A stretch of DNA of 64,000 nt, from assembly GCA_964577115.1 (NCBI GenBank), contig CAZNXJ010000001.1:269989-333988 (forward strand), read 5' to 3'. Position 1 is the first letter of the stretch; every line of letters begins with the position of its first letter. The notes under the pieces are model-generated. The model did not search any database, was not told the origin of the DNA, and worked only from the letters and a program-made list of their open reading frames with translations. The translations under genes were made by a program, and so were the position numbers. Source of the DNA: CAZNXJ01 sp964577115 (GTDB lineage Bacteria > Planctomycetota > Planctomycetia > Pirellulales > Pirellulaceae). Positions 11,805 to 20,707 of the stretch are shown here, one piece after another.

Positions 11805-13277
11805 ATGATGAGTTGGACACCGGTTTCACGACGGCAGTGGCTGCGGCAGGCGGGCTGCGGCTTCGGCGTATTGGGATTGGCCGGAGTGCTGGCCGACGAC
11901 GGGTTGCTCGAAACGGCTGCTGCGGCCGACAACCTGGGCGAGCGAGCGCTGGATCCGCTGGCGGTCCAGCCAACGCATTTTGCGCCGAAAGCAAAACGCG
12001 TCATCTGGCTGTTCATCAATGGTGGTCCGAGCCACGTCGATACGTGGGATTACAAGCCGGGTCTGGAAAAGTGGGACGGCAAGTCGATTCGCGAGTTCGA
12101 CCCGGAGTTCAAGAACACGACGGGCTTTTTCAAGGATGCAGTCGGCGCGCTAATGAAGAGCCCGTTCAAATTCACGCCGCGCGGCCAGTGCGGCAAGATG
12201 GTCTCGTCGATCTTCCCGCACCTGGGTGAACATGTCGACAAGATGGCGTTCATCCACTCGGGGTTCAGCGAATCGAACAACCATTCGCCCGCCTTGTTCA
12301 TGATGAACACCGGGATGCCGCGCATGGGCTTTCCCTGTGTCGGTTCGTGGGTGACCTACGGTCTGGGAAGCGAGAGCCGCAATCTGCCGGGGTTTGTCGT
12401 GATGAGCGACCCGAAGGGGCGTGGGCTTCCGAAGGGACATGCGGCCAACTGGAGCGCAGGTTTTCTTCCCGGCGTCTACCAGGGAACGCACCTCCGCCCC
12501 GAGGGCGCGCCCATCGATAACCTGACGCGGCCTCCGGAAATGACCAAAGAGACTCAGCGCGCGCAGCTCGATCTGCTCAAGGTGCTGAACACGGCTCATA
12601 GCGAGCAGTTTGCGGCGGACGGCGAACTGTCAGCGCGGATCGAGAGCTTCGAGCTCGCTTATCGCATGCAGATCGCGGCACCCGAGGCCATCGACATCGA
12701 AAGCGAAACTGCCGCGACGCACGCGATGTACGGCATCGGTAATCCCGAGTGCGATCATTTCGCTCGGCAATGCCTCATCGCTCGCCGCCTGGTCGAGCGC
12801 GGGGTGCGCTTTGTGCAGATCTATTCGGGCGGCATGGAAAACCAGCGCTCGTGGGACGGGCACATCGATATCCAGGGTAACCATTCGCAGTTTGCCGCCG
12901 AAACGGAACAGCCCACGGCGGCGCTGCTGGCTGATCTCGAGCAGCGCGGGCTGCTCGACGAGACGCTGGTCATCTGGTGCGGCGAGTTCGGACGCTTGCC
13001 GATTGCTCAGGTCGGCGAAAAACCCGGACGGGACCACAATCCGCACTGCTTCTCGGCCTGGCTGGCCGGTGGCGGCGTGAAGGGTGGCGTCTCGTACGGC
13101 GAATCAGACGAGGTGGGCTACAAAGCGGCTGTGAATCCCGTTCACATCAACGATCTGCATGCCACGATCCTGCACCTCTTGGGTATGGATCACACGCGGC
13201 TGACCTACAAGTACAATGGACGCCGCTTCCGCCTGACCGATGTCGGCGGTAAAGTCCTTCACGACATCCTCGCGTAG
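11805..13277 (+). CDS. DUF1501 family protein (partner of the 9473 PSCyt gene)
   Basis: 490 residues from the ATG at 11805 (a second ATG follows at 11808). MMSWTPVSRRQWLRQAGCG is a Tat signal; the longer frame back to 11721 overlaps the end of the PSCyt gene and was rejected. Conserved blocks: KRVIWLFINGGPSHVDTWDY, LVERGVRFVQIYSGG, IWCGEFGRLPIAQ, KPGRDHNPHCF and DLHATILHLLGMDHTRL. It is close in organisation to the protein at 7685. Likely exported folded through the Tat system; biochemical role unknown. Confidence 0.92.
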   Translation: MMSWTPVSRRQWLRQAGCGFGVLGLAGVLADDGLLETAAAADNLGERALDPLAVQPTHFAPKAKRVIWLFINGGPSHVDTWDYKPGLEKWDGKSIREFDPEFKNTTGFFKDAVGALMKSPFKFTPRGQCGKMVSSIFPHLGEHVDKMAFIHSGFSESNNHSPALFMMNTGMPRMGFPCVGSWVTYGLGSESRNLPGFVVMSDPKGRGLPKGHAANWSAGFLPGVYQGTHLRPEGAPIDNLTRPPEMTKETQRAQLDLLKVLNTAHSEQFAADGELSARIESFELAYRMQIAAPEAIDIESETAATHAMYGIGNPECDHFARQCLIARRLVERGVRFVQIYSGGMENQRSWDGHIDIQGNHSQFAAETEQPTAALLADLEQRGLLDETLVIWCGEFGRLPIAQVGEKPGRDHNPHCFSAWLAGGGVKGGVSYGESDEVGYKAAVNPVHINDLHATILHLLGMDHTRLTYKYNGRRFRLTDVGGKVLHDILA

Positions 13278-13415
13278 CGGGTCTTCGCGGCGAACTATCG
13301 TCCGATGCGCGGCGGCACGCTCCGCGCGTTCCGCGAACGTCGGCGTGTTGCGCCACTCCCGAACGGCCCTCGCGCGACTCACCGTTTTTCATTCCTTGAC
13401 TCAGGTAAACTCGAC

Positions 13416-14225
13416 ATGAAACTCACCTATGCCCTCTTAGCGGCACTTCTTTGCTTGGGACTTTCAGGATCGGTGCGCGCCGACGAGCCGATCACGCCGA
13501 CGGAAGTCATCAAGCTGTTCAACGGCGAGAACCTCGAAAACTGGTACACGTGGCTCCGGGACACGAAGCTCGAGGATCCGCGCAACGTCTTCACCGTTAA
13601 AGACGGGCTGCTGCACATCTCCGGGGATGGACTCGGAGCGATCACGACGCACAAGGAATACACGAACTATCGTCTTGTGACCGAATGGAAGTGGGGCGAG
13701 CGGACCTGGGGCAACCGGAAGCAGGCCACGAAAGACTCGGGCATTCTCGTCCACGGCATCGGGCCGGACGGCGGTTACAACGGCATCTGGCTCTGCTCGA
13801 TCGAGGCCCAGATCATCGAGGGTGGCTGCGGCGATTTCATCGTCGTGGCAGGGAAGCTGGAAGACGGTTCGCCGGCGCCGCTGAGCATCACGGCGAATGT
13901 CGTGCAGGATCGGGATGGCGAGTATGTGTGGAGCCGCGAGGGCCAGCCGCGCACGTTCACCAGTGGCCGCGTTAACTGGTTCGGCCGCGATCCTGACTGG
14001 AAGGACGAGCTCGGCTTCCGTGGCAAACAGGACGTCGAGAAGCCGGACGGCGAATGGAACCGGATGGAAGTAATCTGCGACGGCGACCGCATCACCAACA
14101 TCGTGAACGGCGTCGTGGTGAATGAAGCGTACAACGTCACCCCGACCGCCGGAAAGATCCAAATCCAGTCGGAACTGGCCGAGATTATTTTCCGGAAGAT
14201 TGAATTGCATCCGCTCGAAAAATAA
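13416..14225 (+). CDS. DUF1080 (3-keto-disaccharide hydrolase type) secreted protein
   Basis: 269 residues. The ATG at 13416 opens MKLTYALLAALLCLGLSGS and a signal peptide ending VRADE; the longer frame from 13305 has no signal and was discarded. The mature protein is a concanavalin-like beta-sandwich of the DUF1080 family: ELFNG-type opening (IKLFNGENLENWYTW), DGLLHISGDG, NYRLVTEWKWG, WNRMEVICDGDRITNIVNG and a C-terminal AEIIFRKIELHPL. Some DUF1080 members are described as hydrolases of 3-keto-glycosides. With PSCyt/DUF1501 pairs upstream and a second DUF1080 gene downstream, it fits an exported sugar-degrading set. Substrate not inferable. Confidence 0.9.
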   Translation: MKLTYALLAALLCLGLSGSVRADEPITPTEVIKLFNGENLENWYTWLRDTKLEDPRNVFTVKDGLLHISGDGLGAITTHKEYTNYRLVTEWKWGERTWGNRKQATKDSGILVHGIGPDGGYNGIWLCSIEAQIIEGGCGDFIVVAGKLEDGSPAPLSITANVVQDRDGEYVWSREGQPRTFTSGRVNWFGRDPDWKDELGFRGKQDVEKPDGEWNRMEVICDGDRITNIVNGVVVNEAYNVTPTAGKIQIQSELAEIIFRKIELHPLEK

Positions 14226-14235
14226 GGAACAACGT

Positions 14236-14266
14236 AGCTGGCTCGCACATCGCGTGCGAGCCAGCT
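14236..14266. terminator. Perfect 13-bp hairpin between two DUF1080 genes
   Basis: AGCTGGCTCGCAC (14236-14248) pairs perfectly with GTGCGAGCCAGCT (14254-14266) around the loop ATCGC. It starts 11 bp after a stop codon. Only CGACTTT follows, so termination would be weak; it may instead stabilise the upstream mRNA or attenuate the next gene. Confidence 0.6.
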
Positions 14267-14350
14267 CGACTTTCATGGATGATCGAGCGAATACCGCAGA
14301 GCAAACTCATCCAAAAAGAGCAAACGCATCCTAGGCGAAGGGAACAATCG

Positions 14351-14998
14351 ATGACGCGCTGGTTCTTCTCGGCATCCATCGCCTCGGTGTTCGTGATGGC
14401 GCTTAGCCTTACGGCCCGAGCGGAAGAGAGTGACGGATGGAAAAAGTTGTTCGACGGCAAGACGCTCGACGGCTGGACGCAGCGGAATGGCACCGCCACA
14501 TATCGCGTCGAGGACGGAGCGGTCGTCGGGAAGACGAGCGAGGGGAGCCCGAATTCGTTCCTCTGCACGAACAAGGAGTACGGCGACTTCGAACTGAAGT
14601 TCGAAGTGAAAGTCGACGACGCCCTGAACTCGGGTGTGCAGATCCGTTCGAAGAGTATTCCCGAACGCGATAACGGTCGGGTGCACGGGCCACAGGTCGA
14701 GATTTCGACGGACGGGATGGCCGGCTACATCTACGGCGAGGCGCTCGGTACCGGCTGGCTGTCGGAGGACCCGCAGCCGCATGACCACTTCAAAAAGGGT
14801 GAATGGAATTCGTACGTCGTGCGGGCCGAGGGCAAGTCGATCAAGACGTGGCTCAACGGAAAGTTGATCGCCGATCTGGTGGACGAGAAGAGCGGCATGG
14901 ACCGCGGTTCAATCTGCCTTCAGGTGCATAGCATCCCCGCTGGTACGGGCCCGTACGAAGTGCGCTGGCGGAACATCGAGATCAAAGAGCTGAAGTAG
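14351..14998 (+). CDS. DUF1080 family secreted protein, second copy
   Basis: 215 residues from the ATG at 14351, which has an AAGGGAA ribosome site and opens a signal peptide (MTRWFFSASIASVFVMALSL, ending TARAEE). The rest is one DUF1080 beta-sandwich: GWKKLFDGKTLDGWTQRNG, EDGAVVGKTSEGSPNSFL, DFELKFEVKVDDALNSGVQI, WNSYVVRAEGKSIKTWLNG and RGSICLQVHSIPAG. This is the commonest planctomycetal DUF1080 layout and is shorter than the 269-residue neighbour, which has extra loops. Predicted extracellular or periplasmic carbohydrate-active protein; no direct evidence for substrate. Confidence 0.92.
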   Translation: MTRWFFSASIASVFVMALSLTARAEESDGWKKLFDGKTLDGWTQRNGTATYRVEDGAVVGKTSEGSPNSFLCTNKEYGDFELKFEVKVDDALNSGVQIRSKSIPERDNGRVHGPQVEISTDGMAGYIYGEALGTGWLSEDPQPHDHFKKGEWNSYVVRAEGKSIKTWLNGKLIADLVDEKSGMDRGSICLQVHSIPAGTGPYEVRWRNIEIKELK

Positions 14999-15063
14999 CC
15001 GCGGACCGCTCTGGTCACGCGGCAGAGCTCAACGCGCACGACGAGTTCCGGAGAACCACGGGT

Positions 15064-15834
15064 ATGGCTGCATCCCTCTTCGATCTGACGGGCAAGGTGG
15101 CGTTGGTAACCGGCGGCAGCCGCGGGTTGGGCAAAGCCATGGCCCGCGCGTTTGCCGAACATGGCGCGGACGTGATGATCTCGAGCCGCCACGAAGACGA
15201 GCTCCAGCAGGCCGTCGCCGAAATTGGCGACGGCCTTTCGCGGCGGATCGAATACCAGGTCATCGATATGACCGACCGGGAACAAGTCGACCGGCTTGCA
15301 CGCACCACTGCCGAGCGGCTGGGGCCGGTCGACGTGCTGGTGAACAATGCCGGCTCGAACATTCCCGAACCGATCGACCAGGTGACGGATGAAAACTGGG
15401 ATCGGATTTTGGAGCTGAATCTGACGAGCTGCATGCGTTTGACGCGGGCCGTTGTGCCGGCGATGAAGCAAAAACGCTGGGGCCGCATCATTCACATCTC
15501 CTCGGTGTTGGGCCTCGGTGGCAAAGAGGCGCGCAACGGCTACTGCGCGACCAAATCGGCCCTTATCGGGATGACGCGCGCCAGCGCCATCGACTTGGGG
15601 CCGTACAACATCACGGTAAACTGCATCGCGCCAGGGCCGTTCCTCACGGAGCTTCCCGGCAGTTTGCTCAGTGACGAGCAGAAACAGCATTTTGCTGACC
15701 GGACGGCGCTCGGGCGCTGGGCGCAGCCCGCCGAGTTGATGGGGCCGGCGCTGTTGCTGGCCACCGAAGCCGGCAGTTATATCACCGGGACGGTGATCCT
15801 CGTCGATGGCGGAGCGCTGGCCCGCGTACTCTAG
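15064..15834 (+). CDS. Short-chain dehydrogenase/reductase (FabG/gluconate dehydrogenase-like)
   Basis: 256 residues with a complete classical SDR motif set: TGGSRGLG cofactor loop at 16-23, NNAG at 94-97, Asn119, Ser146/147, Tyr160 and Lys164 (YCATK), then NCIAPGPFLTE. The sequence is closest in style to 2-deoxy-gluconate or gluconate 5-dehydrogenases and 3-oxoacyl-ACP reductases; these cannot be separated by eye. It would reduce or oxidise a ketone/alcohol with NAD(P)H in the cytoplasm. Its place between secreted DUF1080 proteins and two transporters favours a sugar-acid catabolic role over fatty-acid synthesis, by inference. Confidence 0.92.
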   Translation: MAASLFDLTGKVALVTGGSRGLGKAMARAFAEHGADVMISSRHEDELQQAVAEIGDGLSRRIEYQVIDMTDREQVDRLARTTAERLGPVDVLVNNAGSNIPEPIDQVTDENWDRILELNLTSCMRLTRAVVPAMKQKRWGRIIHISSVLGLGGKEARNGYCATKSALIGMTRASAIDLGPYNITVNCIAPGPFLTELPGSLLSDEQKQHFADRTALGRWAQPAELMGPALLLATEAGSYITGTVILVDGGALARVL

Positions 15835-15873
15835 CCATCCGTCGTGTAGCGAAGGCCCGCCAATAAGAGGTCG

Positions 15874-17319
15874 ATGGGACTCATGAGCACGACGACGCCC
15901 TATGATCCGTATGCGATGCCGACCGACGCGATCCGCGAGCCCCCAGAGAGCTTATGGCAAGCGCTTCGCAACATCGGCCCGGGTATCATTCTGGCCGGCA
16001 GTATCGTGGGGTCGGGCGAACTGATCCTCACGACGACGCTGGGCGCCGAGTTCGGCTACGTGTTCATGTGGCTGATCATCTTCAGCTGCGTCATCAAAGT
16101 TTTCGTGCAGATTGAACTCGGCCGCTACGCAATCTCATCCGGCAAACCGACGCTCGGCGCGCTGAACGAACTGCCCGGTCCGCGCCTCGGCGCTCATTGG
16201 GCCGTCTGGTGGTGGCTTGTCATGCTGCTCTGCACGGTCTCGCAACTGGGGGCGATGACGGGCAGTGTCGGACAGGCGATCAACCTGGCTGTCCCAGAGT
16301 TTTCGCAGTTCCTGGCGCGCGTCGTTCGGCCGCTTTCGCCCGAATTGTCCGACCTGATCTACAACCGTCCTGAGTACCCGTGGGCGGTGGTCACGTGCCT
16401 GGTGGCGATTGCGCTGTTGTGGAGCGGCGGGTATCGGCGGATTGAGCTTTTGACGACGTATCTGGTGGCGAGCGTAACGCTGGCGACCGTGATCTGCGTC
16501 CTCGCGTTACCTGCAACCGACTATCCCATTCGGATGAAGGAGCTGGCGGAAGGCTTCAAGTTCATCGTGCCCTGGGTCGGTGTGGCCGCGGCGTTTGGCA
16601 CGTTCGGTATCACTGGCGTCGGTGCGTCCGAGCTGTACGCCTATCCCTATTGGTGTCTCGAAAAAGGATACGCCCGGTATGCGGGGCCGCGCGAACCGAC
16701 AGACGAGTGGGCACGGCGCGCGAGGGGCTGGATCCGTGTGATGAAGCTCGACGCGTGGTGCAGCATGCTCGTTTTCACCGTCGCGACGGTTTCGTTCTAC
16801 ATCATGGGAGCGGCGGTACTGCACCCGCAGAACTTAAAGCCCGAGAGCAAGGACATGATCGCTACGCTCTCGCAGATGTACATCGGACCGTTCGGGCTCT
16901 GGACACAGCTGGCGTTTCTCTTCGGCGCCGCGGCGGTGCTGTTCAAGACGCTGTATGTTTCCTGCGCAGGGCACAGCCGATTGACTGCCGACTTCCTGTC
17001 ACTCGCCGGGGCGGTGAAGTACCGGGAGCCGACGCGCAGGGCGCGCTACATTCGCGGGTTTCAGGTCTTCTTCCCGATTCTCGCACTGGTGCTGTACTTC
17101 GTTTTCAAAGAGCCGCGGGCGATGGTTATTTTCGGCGGAGTCGCGCAGGCAGCGACGCTGCCGATCATCACTGGCGCAACGATTTATTTCCGCTACTACG
17201 GCACCGATCGCCGGCTCGTGGACATCGGCCTCGCCGATTTGTTCCTCTGGATCGCATTTGTCTCGATCACGCTGGTCGCCAGCTATGCCGTCTGGGATAA
17301 ACTCAGTAGCGCCTTTTGA
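15874..17319 (+). CDS. Nramp-related membrane transporter lacking the DPGN metal motif
   Basis: 481 residues with about eleven hydrophobic helices and the Nramp-type opening GPGIILAGSIVGSGELI at residues 35-51. In canonical Nramp proteins the equivalent helix carries Asp-Pro-Gly-Asn, which binds Mn2+/Fe2+; here the aligned residues are Gly-Ser-Gly-Glu (46-49). The helix 6 region (FGTFGITGVGASELYAYPYW) also lacks the usual Ala-x-Met metal ligand pattern. Annotation as a divalent metal transporter is therefore only by fold; a different substrate is possible. The start could be 15874 or 15883: AGAGG at 15866-15870 is very close to the first and better spaced for the second. Confidence 0.85.
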   Translation: MGLMSTTTPYDPYAMPTDAIREPPESLWQALRNIGPGIILAGSIVGSGELILTTTLGAEFGYVFMWLIIFSCVIKVFVQIELGRYAISSGKPTLGALNELPGPRLGAHWAVWWWLVMLLCTVSQLGAMTGSVGQAINLAVPEFSQFLARVVRPLSPELSDLIYNRPEYPWAVVTCLVAIALLWSGGYRRIELLTTYLVASVTLATVICVLALPATDYPIRMKELAEGFKFIVPWVGVAAAFGTFGITGVGASELYAYPYWCLEKGYARYAGPREPTDEWARRARGWIRVMKLDAWCSMLVFTVATVSFYIMGAAVLHPQNLKPESKDMIATLSQMYIGPFGLWTQLAFLFGAAAVLFKTLYVSCAGHSRLTADFLSLAGAVKYREPTRRARYIRGFQVFFPILALVLYFVFKEPRAMVIFGGVAQAATLPIITGATIYFRYYGTDRRLVDIGLADLFLWIAFVSITLVASYAVWDKLSSAF

Positions 17320-17393
17320 TGGAAGCGCCAGCAGGGTGAGAGACGGCCGCGTCGGCTTTGCGGCGGGCGAAAAAAGGAAAGGGTGCAGGGGTC

Positions 17394-17514
17394 GGGTTTC
17401 AGAATTCAGGATAGAAGCCTTCGATTCGCGCCGTGGCATCCGCAAATGACAACTTCCTGACTTCCAGACTTCCAGACTCTGAACCCTCAAGCCCGAGTCC
17501 TGAACTCTGAACCC
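17394..17514. repeat. Imperfect inverted repeat of the GGGTTCAG type
   Basis: In the 241-bp gap before the MFS gene, GGGTTTCAGAATTCAGGA (17394-17411) is nearly the reverse complement of TCCTGAACTCTGAACCC (17498-17514). Between them lie short direct repeats of GACTTCCA and a second copy of CTCTGAACCCTC. A related pair of arms occurs at 48685-48816. Confidence 0.6.
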
Positions 17515-17560
17515 TCCGCGGCAGCCGCCGCTTCCTCGCACGCTGACGTGAACCCGGCTG

Positions 17561-19324
17561 ATGCATGACTCGACGCAGGAACAACCGACGCGAGTGCGCT
17601 GGTGGGTGATCTCGCTCGTGACGGCCATCGCGGCTCTGCTGTACCTCGATCGCTTCTGTATCTCGTTCGCGCAGATTTATATCCAGCAGGATCTGAGCCT
17701 TAGCCACGAGCAAATGGGCTACATGTTTGGCGCTTTCTTCGCCACGTACGCCCTCGCCCAGGTGCCGGCCGGATGGCTGACGGATCGATATGGTGCGCGG
17801 CGGATGTTCGGCGTGTATGTGCTGGCCTGGTCGCTGTTCACCGCATTGACCGGCGCGGCCTCGGGATTCGCCGCGCTGCTCGCCTTGCGCCTCGGACTTG
17901 GAGTCGCGCAAGCCGGTGCGTTTCCAACGAGTGCAGCGATTCTGAGCCGCTGGGTGCCGCTCGCGAGCCGCGGTATGGTCAGCAGCCTGGTCGCCGCGGG
18001 CGGGCGCACGGGAGGCGCCCTGGCGCCCCTCGCTACCGCACTGCTGATCGTCGCTTTCGTGCCGACGAGCCAAGACTCAACGTTTACCAAGGACGACATT
18101 CGCGCGCCGGAATATGGACGCGCTCTGCATGTCGCGGCGATCGCAAGTTCGTCGGCCGAGCCGCCGCTGCGGGCGTGGGTATTTGAGAGGCATGCGCCGA
18201 GCATCCAGCAATGGGCGCGATCGTTGCAAGTCAGCGACCAGGAGACCACTGGCGAATCGTCGGCGCCGGCTATTCGTGAAGCGAGCGACACGCGGCTGCG
18301 TGACACGATCACCGCCGATTTGAACCGGATGCTCAGCGACGTCACGCTTCCCCCGAGCTCGGGCATCCATCGTTCAGCATTGCCGCGCGAAGCCGTGCGT
18401 CTGATGGAGCGCGGCGCCGAATCGCTTGAGCCGGCCGAGCTACAGCGGCTGAACCGATTGCTGCTCGAAACGGCGTTTCCCGATGCGCTGGGGCGCATCT
18501 ACGTTCACGGATGGCGGCCTGTCATGTGGACGTTCGGCTTGCTGGGAGTGCCTTTGGCCGTACTCTTGTGGTGGACGTTCCGCGACTCGCCCCGTGAACA
18601 CCCGTGGGTTAACCAGGCCGAGCGGCAATGGATTGAGCAGGGCAAACCGCCTCAGCCTGCCGGGCCCCGCACTGCTGTTCGCATACCGATCGTCAAGCTG
18701 ATGACGAACCGCAGTATGTGGTTGAACAGCATCATGCAGTTCACGACGAACATCGGCTGGGTGTTTCTGGTGACATGGTTGCCGGAATATCTTGAGAAGC
18801 GCCATCGAGTGCCGGTGGAAGAACGAGCGCTGATGACATCGATTCCCGTGGTCGTGGGCTTTATCGGAATGTTGTGGGGGGGCCGCATCACCGACGTGAT
18901 GCGGCGGCGGCTAGGACTGCGGTGGGGGCGAGCGGTGCCGATGGGCGCATCGCGTCTCGTGGCCATGTTGGCTTACTTGCTCTGCCTGTTCGACCCATCG
19001 CCCTGGATGGCCGTCGCGTGCTTCTCGCTCGTCGCGTTTGGCACAGACCTGGGTGTGGGCGCCACGTGGGCCTACTGCCAGGATGTCGGCGGCCGCAATG
19101 TCGGCGCCGTGCTCGGCTGGGGCAACATGTGGGGCAATTTTGGAGCCGCCATCGCCCCGCCGCTGATGGTTTGGATCGTTGGCACTTCCGAGAACTGGGA
19201 GGCTGCATTTGCTGCCTGCGCCGCTGCATTTCTGATCTCAGCGCTGGCCGGGCTGGGAATCGACGCGCGCGATGTTCTCGATGACGATGCGCGCGCCGTC
19301 GCCGAGCCCCAGGCGGCCAATTGA
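17561..19324 (+). CDS. MFS transporter with a ~145-residue insertion
   Basis: 587 residues, longer than the usual 400-450 of this family. The N-terminal half has MFS helices with the family loop GWLTDRYGARRMFG between helices 2 and 3 and GLGVAQAGAFPTSAAILSRW in helix 4, resembling the anion:cation symporter family (sugar acids, organic anions). After helix 5 (about residue 167) there is a hydrophilic segment of about 145 residues before helix 6 begins near 317 (WRPVMWTFGLLGVPL). The C-terminal half is normal. With an SDR and secreted carbohydrate-active proteins upstream, uptake of a sugar-acid type product is a reasonable inference. The insertion is not recognised as a known domain. Confidence 0.9.
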   Translation: MHDSTQEQPTRVRWWVISLVTAIAALLYLDRFCISFAQIYIQQDLSLSHEQMGYMFGAFFATYALAQVPAGWLTDRYGARRMFGVYVLAWSLFTALTGAASGFAALLALRLGLGVAQAGAFPTSAAILSRWVPLASRGMVSSLVAAGGRTGGALAPLATALLIVAFVPTSQDSTFTKDDIRAPEYGRALHVAAIASSSAEPPLRAWVFERHAPSIQQWARSLQVSDQETTGESSAPAIREASDTRLRDTITADLNRMLSDVTLPPSSGIHRSALPREAVRLMERGAESLEPAELQRLNRLLLETAFPDALGRIYVHGWRPVMWTFGLLGVPLAVLLWWTFRDSPREHPWVNQAERQWIEQGKPPQPAGPRTAVRIPIVKLMTNRSMWLNSIMQFTTNIGWVFLVTWLPEYLEKRHRVPVEERALMTSIPVVVGFIGMLWGGRITDVMRRRLGLRWGRAVPMGASRLVAMLAYLLCLFDPSPWMAVACFSLVAFGTDLGVGATWAYCQDVGGRNVGAVLGWGNMWGNFGAAIAPPLMVWIVGTSENWEAAFAACAAAFLISALAGLGIDARDVLDDDARAVAEPQAAN

Positions 19325-19433
19325 GAGACTCGGCAGAACACGCGTCGCAAAACATGACAAGTCTTTGTGTGAAATAAAATCGAGCGGCGATTCACAAACG
19401 AATCCCGCGCGCAAGACTCGAAAGGAACACGCA

Positions 19434-20630
19434 ATGAAAAGGGCCATGGGGCGAGTTGCCATCGTGTTCATCGTTGCCTGTCTGGGAATGGCACGAGCGG
19501 CCGAGCCGCCGGTGCGCTTCGAGGCCGAGACGGTCGATGATCAGGTGCAGATTGGTTACGGCACAGTCATCGGCGACGTCGATGGCGATGGCAAGCTCGA
19601 TATTCTGCTCGCCGACAAAACTCAGATCGTCTGGTACCGCAATCCGGATTGGAAGCGGTTTGTGATGGTGGAGAACCTCACGCCGCACGACAACGTGTGC
19701 CTGGCCGCTCGCGATATCGACGGCGATGGGCGCGTGGAAGTCGCCGTGGGTGCAAACTGGAACCCGTCCGACACGGTCGATTCCGGTTCTGTCCATTACT
19801 TGATTCCGCCTGAGGACCGCACGCAGCGCTGGACGCCGGTGGCCCTGCATCACGAACCAACCGTGCACCGGATGCACTGGGTGATGCTCGCCCCCGAACG
19901 CTTCGTGCTCGTTGTGTCGCCGCTGCATGGGCGCGGCAACCGGAATGGCGAAGGCGAGGGAGCTCGGCTGTTGGCCTACGACGTGCCCGAAGATCCGCGT
20001 CAGCCGTGGAAAACAACACTCATCGACGACACGATGCACATGACGCACAACCTGGATCCTGTTCAATGGGATCCAGCCACCGAGTCCGAAGAACTGCTAT
20101 ACATTGGCCGCGAAGGCGCGATGCTGCTGTCATGGACGGGCGATCAATGGCAGCGCCACAAGTTCGATCGCATCGAAGGAGGTGGCGAAATTCGCATGGG
20201 CCTGCTGGATTCAAAGAAGCCCTACATCGCGACAATTGAACCGATGCATGGCGATCGGCTCGTTTTGTACCGCGTGGCCTCGCGAGACGGCGCATCGGCA
20301 AGCGAACCTTCGGTTATTGATCGCATTGTGCTCGACGACAACTACAACGGTGGGCACGCGATCGTGACAGCGGACTTCTTTGGCAATGGCCAGCAGCAAG
20401 TGGCGGCAGGCTGGCGGCTGCCGAACCGCGACGAGCGCGTCGGCGTGAAGCTGTACTATCCTGAGGACTCCGACGGGCGTCAGTGGTCGTCGCTCGTCGT
20501 CGATGACAATGGTATGGCGACGGAAGATCTGCGCGCGGCCGATTTGGACGGTGACGGGCGCATCGACCTGATCGCCGCCGGCCGCCAGACGCGAAACCTG
20601 AAAGTCTATTGGAACCGGCCCGCGCGCTAG
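19434..20630 (+). CDS. Secreted FG-GAP/VCBS repeat protein
   Basis: 398 residues. The ATG at 19434 has a GAAAGGAA ribosome site and opens a signal peptide (MKRAMGRVAIVFIVACLGMA, cleavage near RAAEP); the longer frame from 19272 overlaps the MFS gene and was rejected. Calcium-binding-like repeats DVDGDGKLDILLAD, DIDGDGRVEVAVGA and DLDGDGRIDLIAAG mark beta-propeller blades of the FG-GAP/VCBS type at both ends. Such planctomycetal proteins are exported and probably bind carbohydrate or act as surface scaffolds; no catalytic motif is visible. It is the last gene of the co-directional block. Confidence 0.88.
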   Translation: MKRAMGRVAIVFIVACLGMARAAEPPVRFEAETVDDQVQIGYGTVIGDVDGDGKLDILLADKTQIVWYRNPDWKRFVMVENLTPHDNVCLAARDIDGDGRVEVAVGANWNPSDTVDSGSVHYLIPPEDRTQRWTPVALHHEPTVHRMHWVMLAPERFVLVVSPLHGRGNRNGEGEGARLLAYDVPEDPRQPWKTTLIDDTMHMTHNLDPVQWDPATESEELLYIGREGAMLLSWTGDQWQRHKFDRIEGGGEIRMGLLDSKKPYIATIEPMHGDRLVLYRVASRDGASASEPSVIDRIVLDDNYNGGHAIVTADFFGNGQQQVAAGWRLPNRDERVGVKLYYPEDSDGRQWSSLVVDDNGMATEDLRAADLDGDGRIDLIAAGRQTRNLKVYWNRPAR

Positions 20631-20707
20631 CGCCTGGCGATGAATGCCCGTGATGCGCTCGACTTCACGGCGAAAGGACGCGAGTGGAGGCCAAGCCACA
20701 TACTCCG

